DNA of 64,000 nt, from assembly GCF_032854445.1 (NCBI RefSeq), contig NC_088296.1, forward strand, positions 1,800,001 to 1,864,000, in the 5' to 3' direction. Below are positions 1-10,845 of this stretch, in pieces (the stretch's first letter is position 1; the number at the start of each line of letters is the position of its first letter). The DNA comes from Liolophura sinensis. Lineage: Eukaryota; Mollusca; Polyplacophora; Chitonida; Chitonidae. Position numbers and translations under genes: made by a program. The notes beneath the pieces are model-generated. The model did not search any database, was not told where the DNA came from, and saw only the letters and a program-made list of their open reading frames with translations.

Positions 1-212
1 GGGTTAGGATGAGCGTTAGGTTAGGGTGAGGGTAAGGTTAGGGTTAAGGTTAGGTTAGGTTAGGGTTAGGGTTAGGATGAGCTTTAGGTTAGGGTTAAGG
101 TTAAGTTAGGGTTAATGTTAGGGTTAGGTTAGGTTTAAGGTGAGGGTAGTGGTAGGTATAGGGGTAGGGTAGGGATTTGGGTAGGTGTAGGGGTGGGGGT
201 AGGGATGGGTTG
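1..212 (+). repeat. Degenerate telomere-like (TTAGGG) repeat tract
   Basis: The tract is a run of TTAGGG, TTAGG, TTAAGG and GGTGAG variants that decays rightward into GGGTAGG-type units. The G-rich strand is the plus strand, reading into the window. A true left chromosome end would start with the C-rich strand (CCCTAA), so this is better explained as interstitial or subtelomeric telomere-like DNA than as a terminal telomere. The irregular unit length indicates age or a telomere-independent G-rich minisatellite. Confidence 0.8.
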
Positions 213-728
213 TGGTTTGCAGTTGATCGGGGTTAAACTCACATCTCGTGTGTCCTAACTATGAACAGACAAATATCCCTAACCATTTTGTGACTACATG
301 ACATATGTAAATGTATAATGTATTTACCTCTTCTGACGCGAATATTAAAACATTACGTTAAAAAGCCGTCTATGTATTTTCTCTGAGGATTTTTGTGAGT
401 ATGACAAAAAAGAGAGATCTGGTTAAATAGAACAGATGTTTGCTACATACACATGATTTGAGCCTCAGGTTAGTTTTAATGCAATTGTTTTTGTATACAC
501 TTTGTATCAGAATATTAACATTTTGTATACACTTTGTGTCAGAATATTAGCATTTTGTATACATTTTGTGTCAGAATTTTGTATACAATTTGTGTCAGAA
601 TATTAGCATTTTGTATACACTTTGTTTCAGAATATTAGCAGGGTTATGTTTGAATTACTTCACCAAGAACCATCAATATCGTCGTATATTTAGATTACTC
701 CTGTGTACGGCGTAAGACACCAGTTAAA
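213..728. repeat. Dispersed element family C, copy 1
   Basis: The segment is clearly paralogous to 6331-6741: both contain CTCGTGTGTCCTAACTAT, GACAAATATCC, AAGCCGTCT/AAGGCCGTCT, a GAGATCTGGTTAAATA-type block, TTTGAGCCTCAG and ATCGTCGTATATTTAGATTA. The left end holds an antisense tRNA-like head, with an inverted box B near 229-240 and an inverted box A near 274-286. The right end, TGTACGGCGTAAGACACC, resembles the SINE-A tail. It is probably a non-autonomous retroposon or composite repeat; I do not recognise the family by name. This copy carries an internal minisatellite expansion at 487-640. Confidence 0.7.
487..640 (+). repeat. About 31-bp tandem expansion inside family C copy 1
   Basis: About five copies of a unit built from TTTGTATACACTTTGT and CAGAATATTAGCA lie in tandem, one of them shortened. 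The corresponding place in family C copy 2 (around 6626-6652) has a single related unit, so the expansion arose inside this copy after the two diverged. Confidence 0.8.
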
Positions 729-833
729 TATAGAAATCAATGAATCAATCAAAAGGTGCGTGGTGATGCAATAATCGCTATTTTGCACCCAACCCTATGT
801 TTTAGTGTCCGTACAGCAACAGAGTTGTCACGT

Positions 834-1030
834 GATCAGCTGTTCCGAGGCGTATCTCTGAATTTAGCAGCGTGGAAATGAGGTTCCTTCCTCCTCCATC
901 ACTGTCAGGCATTCTCCTGGACATCGATGTCAATCTCCTGGACATCCCTTGGGATCAATCCCCGGTGGGGTCATACCAAAGATTTTGAAAATGGTACTTG
1001 TTGCCGCATCCCTTGGCGCTCTCCACTAAG
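834..1030 (+). repeat. Diverged repeat block paired with 7958-8153
   Basis: GATCAGCTG at 834, CCATCACTGTCAG near 896 and AAAATGGTACTT near 988 recur in the same order and at nearly the same spacing at 7958, near 8018 and at 8111. The block runs into the SINE-B copy at 951-1233, so it may be an upstream SINE-B body module or part of an old segmental duplication. Confidence 0.45.
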
Positions 1031-1233
1031 ACGTTAGAGCTAGAAAACACGACTGGATGGCTTGATGTAAGTATAATTTAATTGGGTGGGGTGTCATGTC
1101 AACACGGTGTCTTCGGCATGATACATAAGTGGCCTTCATAGATGTGCGCTGCCACAAGAGGACACAGTGTATGTACGTAATGACTCCTCGTCGTTACATG
1201 ACTGCAAAATTCCTAAGCACGATGTTAAATCCC
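951..1233 (+). mobile_element. SINE-B copy 1, diverged
   Basis: The copy starts at a box-B-like GGGATCAATCCCC and runs through ACCAAAGATTTTGAAAATGG, CTTGGCGCT, a GACTGGATGG block, GGGGTGTCATGT and TCGGCATGATAC to the tail CGTCGTTACATGACTG...CACGATGTTAAATCCC. The same order of blocks occurs near 29645, 33386 and 35388. Retroposition by a partner LINE is inferred from the family pattern. The 5' tRNA-like half is missing or unrecognisable. Confidence 0.65.
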
Positions 1234-1377
1234 AAGCTTTGATTTATTCAACTTTACATGTATACGCATGTTTATTGGCCGTTTCGCCTTTATGTCATCA
1301 GTCAGCTCTATATGCCAGTCGTTTCTTGGTATATAACACTGAAACAACGTCCTGGACGTAAAGAAACTAGCAACCAG

Positions 1378-1467
1378 GAAGAGATGGATTCGAACTCCTC
1401 ACCTCCACGACAGACACTATTAATCACGAGCTGAGAACTGCAGACCACCCCATTATCTGAGCTCTAC
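1378..1467 (-). mobile_element. tRNA-like SINE head, minus strand, copy 1
   Basis: An inverted box B (GGATTCGAACTC, 1386-1397) is followed by CACCTCC, CTGAGAAC and CAGACCACCCCATTATCTGAG, the usual look of an antisense tRNA-derived SINE head. A second copy is at 1780-1861. There is no intact cloverleaf, so this is not called as a tRNA gene. Confidence 0.5.
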
Positions 1468-1779
1468 ATAAAGCTGATGTGTGTGTTTATGGCCCTTTTT
1501 ATCACCGATACACCCTAGACACTGTGTTATCTTATTACACTTATGTACAATCAATATGCCATAGGGAAACAACGGGCGTGAGATGTATACATTGTAGCTG
1601 ACATATGGCGGAATAACCCACACGATTACAATGGATTTTTTGTACTGAAAGCTGTGAACGGCGAATCGATTTGAGAATAACTGGTTTTTGTGACGGTATT
1701 CACATATATGTGCTGACCACTGCCTGGGATATGTGTAATACGTCTGACTCCAAGACACATACAGAAGAAAACAGAAAAT

Positions 1780-1861
1780 AATGGATTCGAACTCTTGACC
1801 TCCTTGCTAAGATCTATGGAGTAAGATCTGATCGTTCCAGACCACAGCATTCTCTCAAGTG
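1780..1861 (-). mobile_element. tRNA-like SINE head, minus strand, copy 2
   Basis: An inverted box B (GGATTCGAACTC, 1783-1794), then GACCTCC, CTGATCGTTCCAGACCAC and CATTCTCTCAAGT match copy 1 at 1378-1467 in order and spacing. The two copies are about 400 bases apart in the same orientation. Confidence 0.5.
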
Positions 1862-1888
1862 ATGAATTCCTTGACCACACTGAGTCAT

Positions 1889-1965
1889 TTACGTATTTAT
1901 TTGATTGGTGGTAAATCTCATACTCAAAAATGTGTTAAGGCGGCCAACTTTATGGTGGGAGTGTT
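1889..1965 (-). mobile_element. SINE-A 3' fragment, minus strand
   Basis: TATTTATTTGATTGGTG, then ATACTCAAAAAT, GGCGGCCAAC and TTATGGTGGGAG is the reverse complement of the SINE-A tail, diverged and truncated. Confidence 0.65.
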
Positions 1966-2024
1966 TCGTCGATACGCTCTGAAACTCTATGGTATAATTA
2001 ATTTTTACGAAGAGGAAGTACATT

Positions 2025-2268
2025 GCGTTATTACATTATAGCAACATTAACTGTGTTGTGTTATTACATTATGGTAACAGAAACTGTATCTTATCACATT
2101 ATAGTAACAGAAACTGTATCGTGTTATTACATTATAGTAACAGAAACTGTATCGTGTTACGGCATTATAGTAACAGAGACGGCATCGTGTTATTGCATTA
2201 TAGTAACAGTAACGGTATCGTGTTATTATATTATAGTAACAGAAACTGTATCGTTTTATTACATTTGT
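2025..2268 (+). repeat. 33-bp minisatellite, cluster 1 of the ACAGAAACTGTAT family
   Basis: About seven copies of ACATTATAGTAACAGAAACT plus GTATCGTGTTATT lie in tandem. Because the period is 33, frames on both strands stay open (for example 2023-2466 plus and 2047-2277 minus), but nothing supports coding. The same subunit recurs at 2657-2758, 3645-4012 and 5216-5923. Confidence 0.9.
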
Positions 2269-2656
2269 TATGTGCACGACTGCCGTCAGCTTCTAAATTT
2301 AGCTTGCCACTGTTTACATACGCTGAGATCACGCCCTGCAGTCTGCATCTGCCTTAGAATGTTCCAGAATTTGATTCGTGCTCTTGTGTACACAGTGCTT
2401 ACTAGTACACGGACCCTGTCTGTGGAATGTTGTGTATATTTCGTCATACACTCAGTTATACTGTGAATTGTGAATTTGCCTCTGATCATTTTTGCCTGTG
2501 TGGTATATATTGTGGAATATATGCGTCCGTTTGCACTTGACACCGTTGTGCATGTAAGTACTTTATTATTTGTATAGATACTGCTATCTTTTCTTGTTAA
2601 ACTTAAGTACTTTTATATTTGTATAAGTCTCTTTATAATACAGGCAGTTTGGGTCG

Positions 2657-2758
2657 TAACACATTATAGTAACAGAAACTGTATTGGGTTATTGCATTAT
2701 AGTAACAGAATCTGTATTGTATTATTACATTATTGTAACAGTAACTGTACTGTGTAAT
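2657..2758 (+). repeat. Minisatellite cluster 2 of the same family
   Basis: Three copies of the CATTATAGTAACAGAAACTG subunit lie about 390 bases after cluster 1. The intervening sequence is unrelated and unique-looking. Confidence 0.85.
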
Positions 2759-2765
2759 TCAATTT

Positions 2766-3644
2766 TACTAATTGTAAGGGTACCATTATCAGAGAGTAAA
2801 CATGAGGAACAACTGGCTTGTTTAACTTTCAAATCTGCTATAGGCTTCCACAAAAACACGAAGACACTTGCATGGGTTCAATACGTATATTTGAACAAAA
2901 TAGATAAATAATACAACTCACAATAATACACAAAACAATAAAACTAATAACAAAAATATATGGTCTTTTACAGATGACAGCATCCAAATCCGGATGGCAT
3001 ATCCCAGCTTCCAAAGGCGAGTGAGTCCACTTAAATAAAGAATCTACACTTAAGGGGAATACTCCAATCAACAGATGACAGTCTGAAAAACGACAATCTG
3101 TCCATGGTTTAACCGCATGTGAATGAGTAACTTCTCAGGGCAGACGGGTTGACAGTAGCGTCCGTAATGCCGAGCTGTCGATGTATGTTTTACTCATCGA
3201 AAATATACATAAAGTCACTTTCAGGGTAAACTGGGATGAAATGTACGTAATTGCACAACAGCAAGTGCAAAATAAAAGCTCACAAAGTGCTATGTACAGA
3301 AAATGGAGTATAAGTGACGAATGTCGAAAGGCGTCAAAGAAGATATCTCAGTAAAATCCTTTACATAATTGAGAACAGTAAACATGACTGCGAACTTTAA
3401 ACTTCCGCCGCTCATATTTGTAGACTAACAAGAAGAAAATTCTGGTTGGTTTAATCGTAAACATGTTGACAACGCCGATAGATATTTCCAGAGTGTACAC
3501 TCTTTGTACAATGGGGGAGGCTCGAGAACGCTAGAATGAATTACAGTGCAGGCTATAACGCACACAGAAGGAAAAATCTACGTCAGACATTGAGTCAGAA
3601 GCAAATAAAAATTTTTATACAATGTTTAAAGGCAGGGTTCGTAA
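2766..3644. other. Unique A+T-rich stretch, no gene seen
   Basis: No sustained open frame, splice-bounded exon or repeat was recognised. There are many short A runs. The ATG frames here are below 80 codons and show no familiar motif. Confidence 0.5.
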
Positions 3645-4012
3645 TAGTAACAGAATGTACATTGCGTCATTACATTATAGCAACAGAGACTTATTGTGTA
3701 ATTCACTCGTACTAGCAGAATGTACATTGCGTCATTACATTATAGCAACAGAGACTTATTGTGTAATTCACTCGTACTAGCAGAATGTACATTGCGTCAT
3801 TACATTATAGCAACAGAGACTTATTGTGTAATTCACTCGTACTAACAGAATGTACATTGCGTCATTACATTATAGCAACAAAGACTTATTGTGTAATTCA
3901 CTCGTACTAGCAGAATGTACATTGCGTCATTACATTATAGCAACAGAGACTTATTGTGTAATTCACTCGTACTAACATAATGTACACTGCGTTATTACAT
4001 TACAGTGGCAGA
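3645..4012 (+). repeat. 65-bp tandem array, cluster 3 of the ACAGAAACTGTAT family
   Basis: Five nearly identical 65-bp units start at 3651, 3716, 3781, 3846 and 3911, with a partial sixth from 3976. Each fuses the CATTATAGCAACAGAGACT subunit with GTGTAATTCACTCGTACTAG and CAGAATGTACATTGCGTC. The near identity implies recent amplification. Confidence 0.93.
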
Positions 4013-5215
4013 AATTAGATAGAGGATATACAATGAGTGACCCATTATATCAATTTTATTAAACGAGTGGTGTATGGGTCACGAATTGTCTATCCAATTT
4101 ATCCCATAATTTATTTTGAAGGTCAATGGAGAAGGACAACGTCTGTTCGTTTTGACAAGAATGTAAATGAGATGCGCTTTGATATCGATGTATGTTAACC
4201 GGTTGGAGCCGAACCACACATTCAACTAAATATAGGTCTAGAAAACACTGAAGAAACCGGTGATTTCTGTGAACAGAAAACATTACACAGTCCATTAGTG
4301 TGCTATAAGAGCAGCCCTGAATGTTTTAGGAAACATCACCTTTCATAACATCTCATTTATAGAAACATTTGGCTCCAAATCTGTCAGCTAAATCGAGGTT
4401 GTATCTCTATGACGTCAGATGATGACTTGTAAGGTGCAAGGAGCGGTGATTTCGAAAATCGTACTGAACGAAATACCCCGATATAGTGTTTTAATTCGCC
4501 TCAACACTTATTTGCTGGTCTTACTAACCATCGCGGAACTTGGAGAATGCAACAAAACGGTATCTAAGATGTCTCAAAGGGCTTGATTTTGGTTATGTTT
4601 TGGACTTTCCGTGTGATGGTAGGCGTAATGTCGAATCAAAAGGTAACAGTGTGACCAAGTACATGTATATATGTGCCGAGCAGAATGGACTAGACCTAAG
4701 AGTAGTCTTGAGATACATCACTTGCAGACCAGTTTATACACATGAGACAACTCTTTGGTGCTCTACAAAGTAAAAGTTAAGTTAGTAAGTGTTTTATTTC
4801 GTGAAAATATGATACCGAGGCATGCTGCTATCGTTGACGATTAAACTTGAGTTCACCGTTTGTGAGTACCGGTACCGGCTTACAGATTTCAAGCGCTTCA
4901 TTTTCTTTCGCCAGTCTTTGCTATTTTTTACATTTCCTGAAGATAAATTTTATTCCTATCCAGTATCCCCAAAACTTAACAGTTTGGTACAAAGAAACTG
5001 CTGTCCGTGTGCCATAAGTGATCACCAGCCTGGTTTTTTCCCCCCCATGGTGACAAGCAATAGAAGTAGTCCGGTATGCAGTTCGTTTTCACTGTATAAC
5101 CTTGATAATCTTGTCAATGAAAGGTGATCCATCAAATGTTGGGATTATTTATTTAACGTGTGGAATATTGACATCACTGTTGTTATATCACTGACACGGG
5201 CAAATTATGGGATAA
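4013..5215. other. Unique stretch, no gene seen
   Basis: No repeat family or coding exon was recognised. Frames at 4540-4773 and 4822-5127 have no family resemblance and no supporting splice context. The palindrome CCGGTACCGG occurs near 4869. Confidence 0.5.
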
Positions 5216-5923
5216 ATTACGTTATTACATTATAGTAAAAGCAACTGTATTGTGTTATTAAATTGTACTAAAATAAACTGTATTGCTCTACACCCTATTA
5301 CATTATACTAACAGAAACTATATTGTGTTTTTACATTATCGTAACAGAAATTGTAATATATAATTGAATTGTACCAACAGAAACTGTATTGCTCTACAGC
5401 GTATTACATTATGCTAACAGAAACTATATTGTGTTTAAACATTATAGTGACAGAAACTGTAATATGTAATTGAATTGTACTAACAGAAACTGTATTGCTC
5501 TACACTGTATTACATTATGCTAACAGAAATTATATTGTGTTTAAACATTATAGTGGCAGAAACTGTAATATGTAATTGAATTGTACTAACAGAAACTGTA
5601 TTGCTCTATACTGTATTACATTATGCTAACTGAAACTTTATTTGTGTTTTTAGATTATTGTGACAGAAACATTAATATGTAAATGAATTGCACTAACAGA
5701 AACTGTATTGCTCTACACTGTATTACATTATGGTAACTGAAACTGTATTGTATTATTACATTATGATGACAGACACCGTTATATGTATTTGAATTGTACT
5801 GACTGAATGTACATTGCAGTATTACATTATAGTAATATAAACTGTATTGTATTATTAAATTGTAATGTGCTATTGCATTATTCTAACAGAAACTGTATTG
5901 CGCTATTACGTTATGCTAACAGA
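5216..5923 (+). repeat. Higher-order array of about 106 bp, cluster 4
   Basis: About 35-bp ACAGAAACTGTAT subunits are organised into a higher-order unit of about 106 bp. The marker TTGCTCTAC recurs at about 5283, 5389, 5495, 5601 and 5708. Each unit has three diverged subunits (ACTGTATTGCTCTAC, ACTATATTGTGTTT and CTGTAATATGTAATTGAA types). A SINE-A copy begins immediately to the right. Confidence 0.9.
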
Positions 5924-5931
5924 TTTTTACT

Positions 5932-6178
5932 TGGCTCCTTCGTGACCGAGGGAGGTAGCTCGCTATCCCAACACAATGACCCGGGCCCCTCTCATCAGTC
6001 AGTTCAAGTCCAGCTCATGCTAGCTGTCTCTCCGACCAGCATGGTGGAAAGATCTGCCACCAAACTGTGGATCGCCATGTATACCCCGGGCTCTGCCCGG
6101 TTTCCTCCGACCATAGTGCTGACCGCCGTCGTATAAGTGAAATATTCTTGAGTACAATAAAAGAAATAAGTAAAATAA
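5932..6178 (+). mobile_element. SINE-A copy, near full length, diverged
   Basis: A degenerate tRNA-like head (GGCTCCTTCGTGACCGAGGG) precedes AGTTCAAGTCCAGCTCATGC, CGGGCTCTGCCCGGTTTCC and CCGCCGTCGTATAAGTGAAA, ending TATTCTTGAGTAC with an A-rich tail that lacks the usual GGCGTAAAACACC. The frame at 5807-6136 is made of this SINE and the minisatellite and is not a gene. Confidence 0.8.
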
Positions 6179-6330
6179 GGTTTTTTTTCTAAACCACGGG
6201 TATTCTGTCCAATCGCTTTAGGTTCAAATGACTGTCACTTAATCCTCTAACACGGAAGACTGCACAATCAATCACTCGAGCGTTGTCGTAAGCAAGGCTC
6301 GCGCCACAGTGAAAGTAGGGAAGCAGGGGG

Positions 6331-6741
6331 ATTTGCAGTTTTTTTTGTCCAAAAGCTGGGGTTGAACTACACCTCGTGTGTCCTAACTATTGAGAGACAA
6401 ATATCCTTAGCCATACCGCCACAACCGGCCATGGCACTCTCTCATATATCTATGTGTTATCAAGCGAACATTAGAACATACTCGCATACTCAAAGGCCGT
6501 CTGTGTACTTTCTCAGTTAGGATATTTTGTGAGTATGGCCAAAAAGTGAGACCTGGTTAAATAAAAGATATGTTTACTACATGCATACGATTTGAGCCTC
6601 AGTTTTGTATTTGTGCAATTGTGTTTGTGAGTCCTTATCAGAATGCTAACCGGGTTATAATTGGCTTACTTCAGCAAGAACCAACAACATCGTCGTATAT
6701 TTAGATTATTTCTGTGTACGGCATTAAAATCCGGTCAAACA
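6331..6741. repeat. Dispersed element family C, copy 2
   Basis: This is the paralogue of 213-728, without the internal minisatellite expansion. The left part holds GGGTTGAACTAC (6358-6370) and ATCCTTAGCCAT (6402-6414), which read on the minus strand as box B and box A of a tRNA-like head. The right end is TGTGTACGGCATTAAAATCC. A G-rich stretch precedes it, as in copy 1. Confidence 0.7.
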
Positions 6742-7957
6742 AACAAGTAAAACACAACGTATCAATTGTCGGTCATGAAAGTGAACAAAAACTCGGCTTT
6801 AGATATTGGCTTAATTATGTTTAGAGTACTTTATGCCCGATTTGATTTCTCTCTTTTCTACCCAATAAATTCAGTCGTGAAATATTGACTGCTTTAAACT
6901 TGATTACTGAATATGTTTTTCTTTCTTTCTTTCTTTCTTTCTTTTTTTTGCACAAGTAACTCATTTGTAAGTATAATGTAATTATCCATTGTTTTCTAAC
7001 CACATTTCTTCATCCACGCATGATTGATTGCCTGCCTCTGTTTTCATCGTTTCTAGTTAGCGATCCTCACTCTACCCCTGACCTAGAATGTTTAATTTCA
7101 AGCAGGAAGACTTTCAGTTTGGGAACAGGCTCTTGCCAAGCTGCACCGAAGAGTATCCGATTATAGACCATATGGACAATGGGCGTGTATGCCAGTAGAA
7201 TATATTCGTCCTGACGTCTACTCAGCATTTGACTAAGATAACCATTCTTTAATATGATACATTGTGACGTCATGAAGGTCAAACAAGGACACGTTACAAT
7301 AGTGTAACGGTGCTTACTAGTAGGGCATATTACTCGCAGGTCTGAGGTGAAAATAACAGAACTCAGTCGAGCGTGAAAGAGTATTATGTACAATGTTAAG
7401 GGTGGGCTTTGACACACTGGTTACCCAGCCACGTGACTCAGATCACGACTCAGATGTCTAACCGGTATTTATTTGATTTATTCATACTGATCTAACGCGT
7501 ACTTAATAGTACATCATTCAAATGACAGCGGTCAGTTACACGGAAAGTAAACCTGCCATTGGTAACCATGAGACCAGCTTTCCCACATATTTTGTGCCGT
7601 TCAGATACATAATATATTGGTGGCAGAAAGGTGATCTCGGTTAACCTTCATGTAAAACGGCATAAATTACGACACGAGTGATCTCCTCTGCTTATTATTA
7701 CCAAGACCCGGAAACATCTGAGGTGGAGAAACTACATCGTCACGTTATTACGCAAACATACCGTGCATATCAACTTTTGCACGCAGGCAAATACAGCTCC
7801 CTGTAATCGTAGAGGTATTTCTGTTTTACAAGGAGGCCGCTAAATTTGTTAGTATATTTTGCTCATTAAGTATACCTTGAAAACAAGAGCCCATTATTTG
7901 GTGTTAAGTATTCTAGGTAAGCTGTATTGTAAGTGTGTAGCTCTGAGAGTCTTAATC
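6742..7957. other. Unique stretch with a (CTTT)n run, no gene seen
   Basis: Apart from the microsatellite at 6915-6949 nothing was recognised. The minus-strand frame at 7067-7417 (116 codons) has no motif I know. GTATTTATTTGATTTATTC near 7466 may be a remnant SINE-A tail. Confidence 0.45.
6915..6949 (+). repeat. (CTTT)n microsatellite
   Basis: Several CTTT repeats run into a T run. The minus-strand K/E-rich peptide it encodes is an artefact. Confidence 0.95.
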
Positions 7958-8153
7958 GATCAGCTGACATCAGACATAACACTGAATATGCCCCTACATA
8001 AATAGGCCAGTGCCTCTTCCATCACTGTCAGACGTTCTCCGCGACTCGATATTTATCGGCTACAGACACACGCTGGAAACCTCGCGCTGGAGGACAGATT
8101 AAGTATCAGCAAAATGGTGCTTATCTCTGTATGCTTTATAAGTGCTCCCACAT
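7958..8153 (+). repeat. Diverged repeat block paired with 834-1030
   Basis: GATCAGCTG, CTTCCATCACTGTCAG and AAAATGGTGCTT are colinear with the block at 834-1030. Spacings are 54 and 56 bases for the first interval, and 71 bases in both copies for the last interval. Confidence 0.45.
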
Positions 8154-8193
8154 TTCTGATTATCACATTTTATGATGGCTTTTCTTCCGATGA

Positions 8194-8277
8194 TATGTTT
8201 TAGCTGGCTCTTTTAGGCTATGTTTTTAGCTGGCTCTTTTGGGCTGTGTTTTTAGCTGGCTCTTTTGGGCTATGTTT
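8194..8277 (+). repeat. 26-bp tandem repeat, three copies
   Basis: TAGCTGGCTCTTTT with GGGCTATGTTTT repeats at 8201, 8227 and 8253. Confidence 0.9.
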
Positions 8278-8597
8278 TATGGCATACTGGATGCATAAGA
8301 ACAATTTTATTTTATACACAGGTGGTCTGGTTTGTTGAGGCTGGAGACTAACAAAGAGTGTAGAAGCAAAATCATCGCGTATTGTTGTATTATGGTCGTT
8401 TGGCAAATCTATGTCAGGCTACGGCATGGTAACCAAAAATAAAGATCCAAAATAGATATAAATGTAATTAGTATCTGCTTTACTTAATTATAACTATATC
8501 CATCAATCCTTCAGATATTTTGCCGTCACGTAATATTAACTATATGTTATATCTGTTTTGTACGTATGATCACGACACATTGCTGTTACATATTAGT

Positions 8598-8772
8598 GGG
8601 GCCTCCGTGAGGTGATTTGCTTGTCAGCGCGGTGCAACGACCCAGGAGGCTATAGCCGTATCTATGAATTCAAGTCCAGCTCATGCTGGCTTCCTCTCTA
8701 GACCTTCGTGTGAAGGTCCGGCAGCAACTTGGGATGGCCCTGCCCGGTTCCCTATCACCCACAATCACAGAC
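8598..8772 (+). mobile_element. SINE-A copy with 3' loss
   Basis: GGGGCCTCCGTGAGG starts the copy. GACCCAGGAGGC, GAATTCAAGTCCAGCTCATG, GGCTTCCTCTC and GGATGGCCCTGCCCGGTTCC follow. The conserved tail is missing after about 8772. A later break or an aberrant integration could explain the 3' loss. Confidence 0.75.
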
Positions 8773-9387
8773 AGTTAAGATACGTCTACAAGAATGGGAC
8801 AAGTCTAGGGACATGATGAATCCTAGACCGAAATCTTATTAGCATGGATTCTGTTATTTAATTCCGTATCTATAGCAATTTTTACAATGCCTTGGAATTT
8901 CTTACCATTTTTCATTGCCATAAATTCTGAGGAATTAGTCTGAAGCTGTTTTAGAATGTAGGTGGAATGATATTGACTCCCTGTTATACCCTGGTAAATA
9001 CGGTCAATCATTAAAAAAAAACGTCCTGAAATATTTTAGCCATTCCATTCTATCTAGATTTCTTTATGTAAAAACAAAGACGTTTAGATTTGTTCTTATA
9101 ATGCACACTTAAGAACCTATGGCGGGCTGGGCTCATTTCTATCATTGCATTCCTTGTCTTTAATCAGACGCCTTTCTCCGTCCTCTTGTATCATGGAGTG
9201 CCGGCTTCAGTTTCCACCTCAGGTAACACGTAATCACGGAATTGGGGTCGTTATCACACCGTCTTTCTTAGGAATTTGCCCTTCTGAGTGTTTTTTCCCA
9301 CAAGAAGAGCGTGTAGCACATACAGTATAGAATTTTAGGCTTTCGGGTCGTTCTTTAGAAAAGATGTAGTCAAAGATTTTCCATGAC
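8773..9387. other. Unique stretch, no gene seen
   Basis: Short frames at 8823-9011 (minus) and 9145-9330 (plus) have no recognisable motif. Confidence 0.5.
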
Positions 9388-9840
9388 AAGCATGCATTAT
9401 ACCGTGTGTATCATTGACATCATTGTCGCCAAGTAGAATACGGTGTGTATCATTGACATCAGTGTCATCAAGCATTATACAGTGTGTATCATCGACAGCA
9501 GTAACAACAAGCACTATACAGTGTGTATCATCGATATGACTGTCATTAAGCATTATACAGGGTGTATCATTGACATCAGTGTCATCACGCATTATACAGT
9601 GTGTATCATCGACAGCAGTAACAACAAGCATCATACAGTGTGTATCATCGATATGACTGTCATCACGCATTATACAGTGTGTATCATCGATAGCAGTGAC
9701 ACTGCATATTGCACTGCATATATCAGTGTATATCATTGACATCATTGTCAACATGCATTATGCAGTGTATATCATCGACATCATTGTCAACATGTAATAT
9801 GCAGTGTATATCATCGACACCATTGTCGACTTGCATTATA
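9388..9840 (+). repeat. 39-bp minisatellite array
   Basis: About 11-12 copies of GCATTATACAGTGTGTATCA plus TCGACATCAGTGTCATCAA occur at an exact 39-bp step (9404, 9443, 9482, 9521, 9560 and so on). Since 39 is a multiple of three, both strands show open frames (139 codons on the minus strand); these are not supported as genes. The right-hand units are more diverged. Confidence 0.92.
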
Positions 9841-10705
9841 GATAAAGCGAACAAGGCTCAAAAAATTAATTTATAAATTTTAACCGAAATGTATTCTGTT
9901 ACTATAACATAATATACTGTCAAATTCAACATAACATCCTGTTAGCCTAGTAGAATCTTTGAACTGAATTAATAGATTATGTGTGTTATGCTTAACAGAA
10001 CAGCCTGTTACAGACACAGAATATATTCTTGCATTACTCAAATAACAGGCTTTCTGTTAAAGTTAATTTATAAATGGTTTGCTTGTACATTCCATGCAAC
10101 ACCCCAAAACACCTTTATTACAGGTGTGTGTCCCTTGTGCGTCTGTAAAACATATTAACGACTGGACTGGCATTAAATAATCGGTTTATTGATACCTTAG
10201 GAAGTCATTGGTGATAAATATTAAGAGAATATCACTTATAATCTACAGTAACAGATCTATCCAGCGAGTATCATATTACCCAAGAAAATGTCACGAAAAT
10301 TATTAAAACAAATGCATCAGGATTTCAACAAAAGTTTTGGGGGTAAAGATGAATACACCCTTCATCTAGACCCTAGATTTCCTATCACTCTAACGTCGTG
10401 TTTTGGTCACGTCTAATATTGTATGAGCCAGATAAATAACGCGTTAGGCTGTCTGCGGCGATTCTCGCCCTGTCCATGCTATCACGTCGCTCGATCGAAT
10501 ACAGCTATTGCGTCAGTCATTAAGCCAGTTAGGTGATTGGCGACTGAGAAAGGTGGTTTATGTTTGGAAATGGGTGGCTTACATCCAGAAAGGTAACTCC
10601 ACCCGTCTAAGTGAAACATTATCGACTAAACGTCGATGACTTCAATAAATAAACGATACATAAGCAAAATAGAAAGTTACTACGAAGAAGGGATGATTGA
10701 TTCAG
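9841..10705. other. Unique A+T-rich stretch, no gene seen
   Basis: Loose repetition of AACAGCCTGTTA / AACATCCTGTTA motifs around 9920-10065, otherwise nothing recognised. Confidence 0.5.
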
Positions 10706-10845
10706 CCCTCCGGCCTTACTGGAAGGTCTATCAGCAACCTGCGGATGGTCGTCGGTTTCCACCCGGCTCCGCCCGGTTTCATCCCGCCATAATGCTGGCC
10801 GCCGTTTCGTGAGTACGGCGTAAAACACAGATCACATAAATAAAG
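10706..10845 (+). mobile_element. SINE-A 3' half
   Basis: CCCTCCGGCC, then AGGTCTATCAGCAACCTGCG, CCCGGTTTC, CCATAATGCTGGCCGCCG, a deletion of the ATAAGTGAAATATT segment, and GAGTACGGCGTAAAACAC with an A-rich tail. Confidence 0.85.

Noticed and set aside
2023-2466. 147-codon frame with YYIIVTETVSC repeats
   Set aside because: Product of the 33-bp minisatellite; opposite-strand and alternate frames are equally open.
3645-4012. CRISPR-like array of regularly spaced repeats
   Set aside because: The whole 65-bp unit is repeated, with no unique spacers, and the context is eukaryotic.
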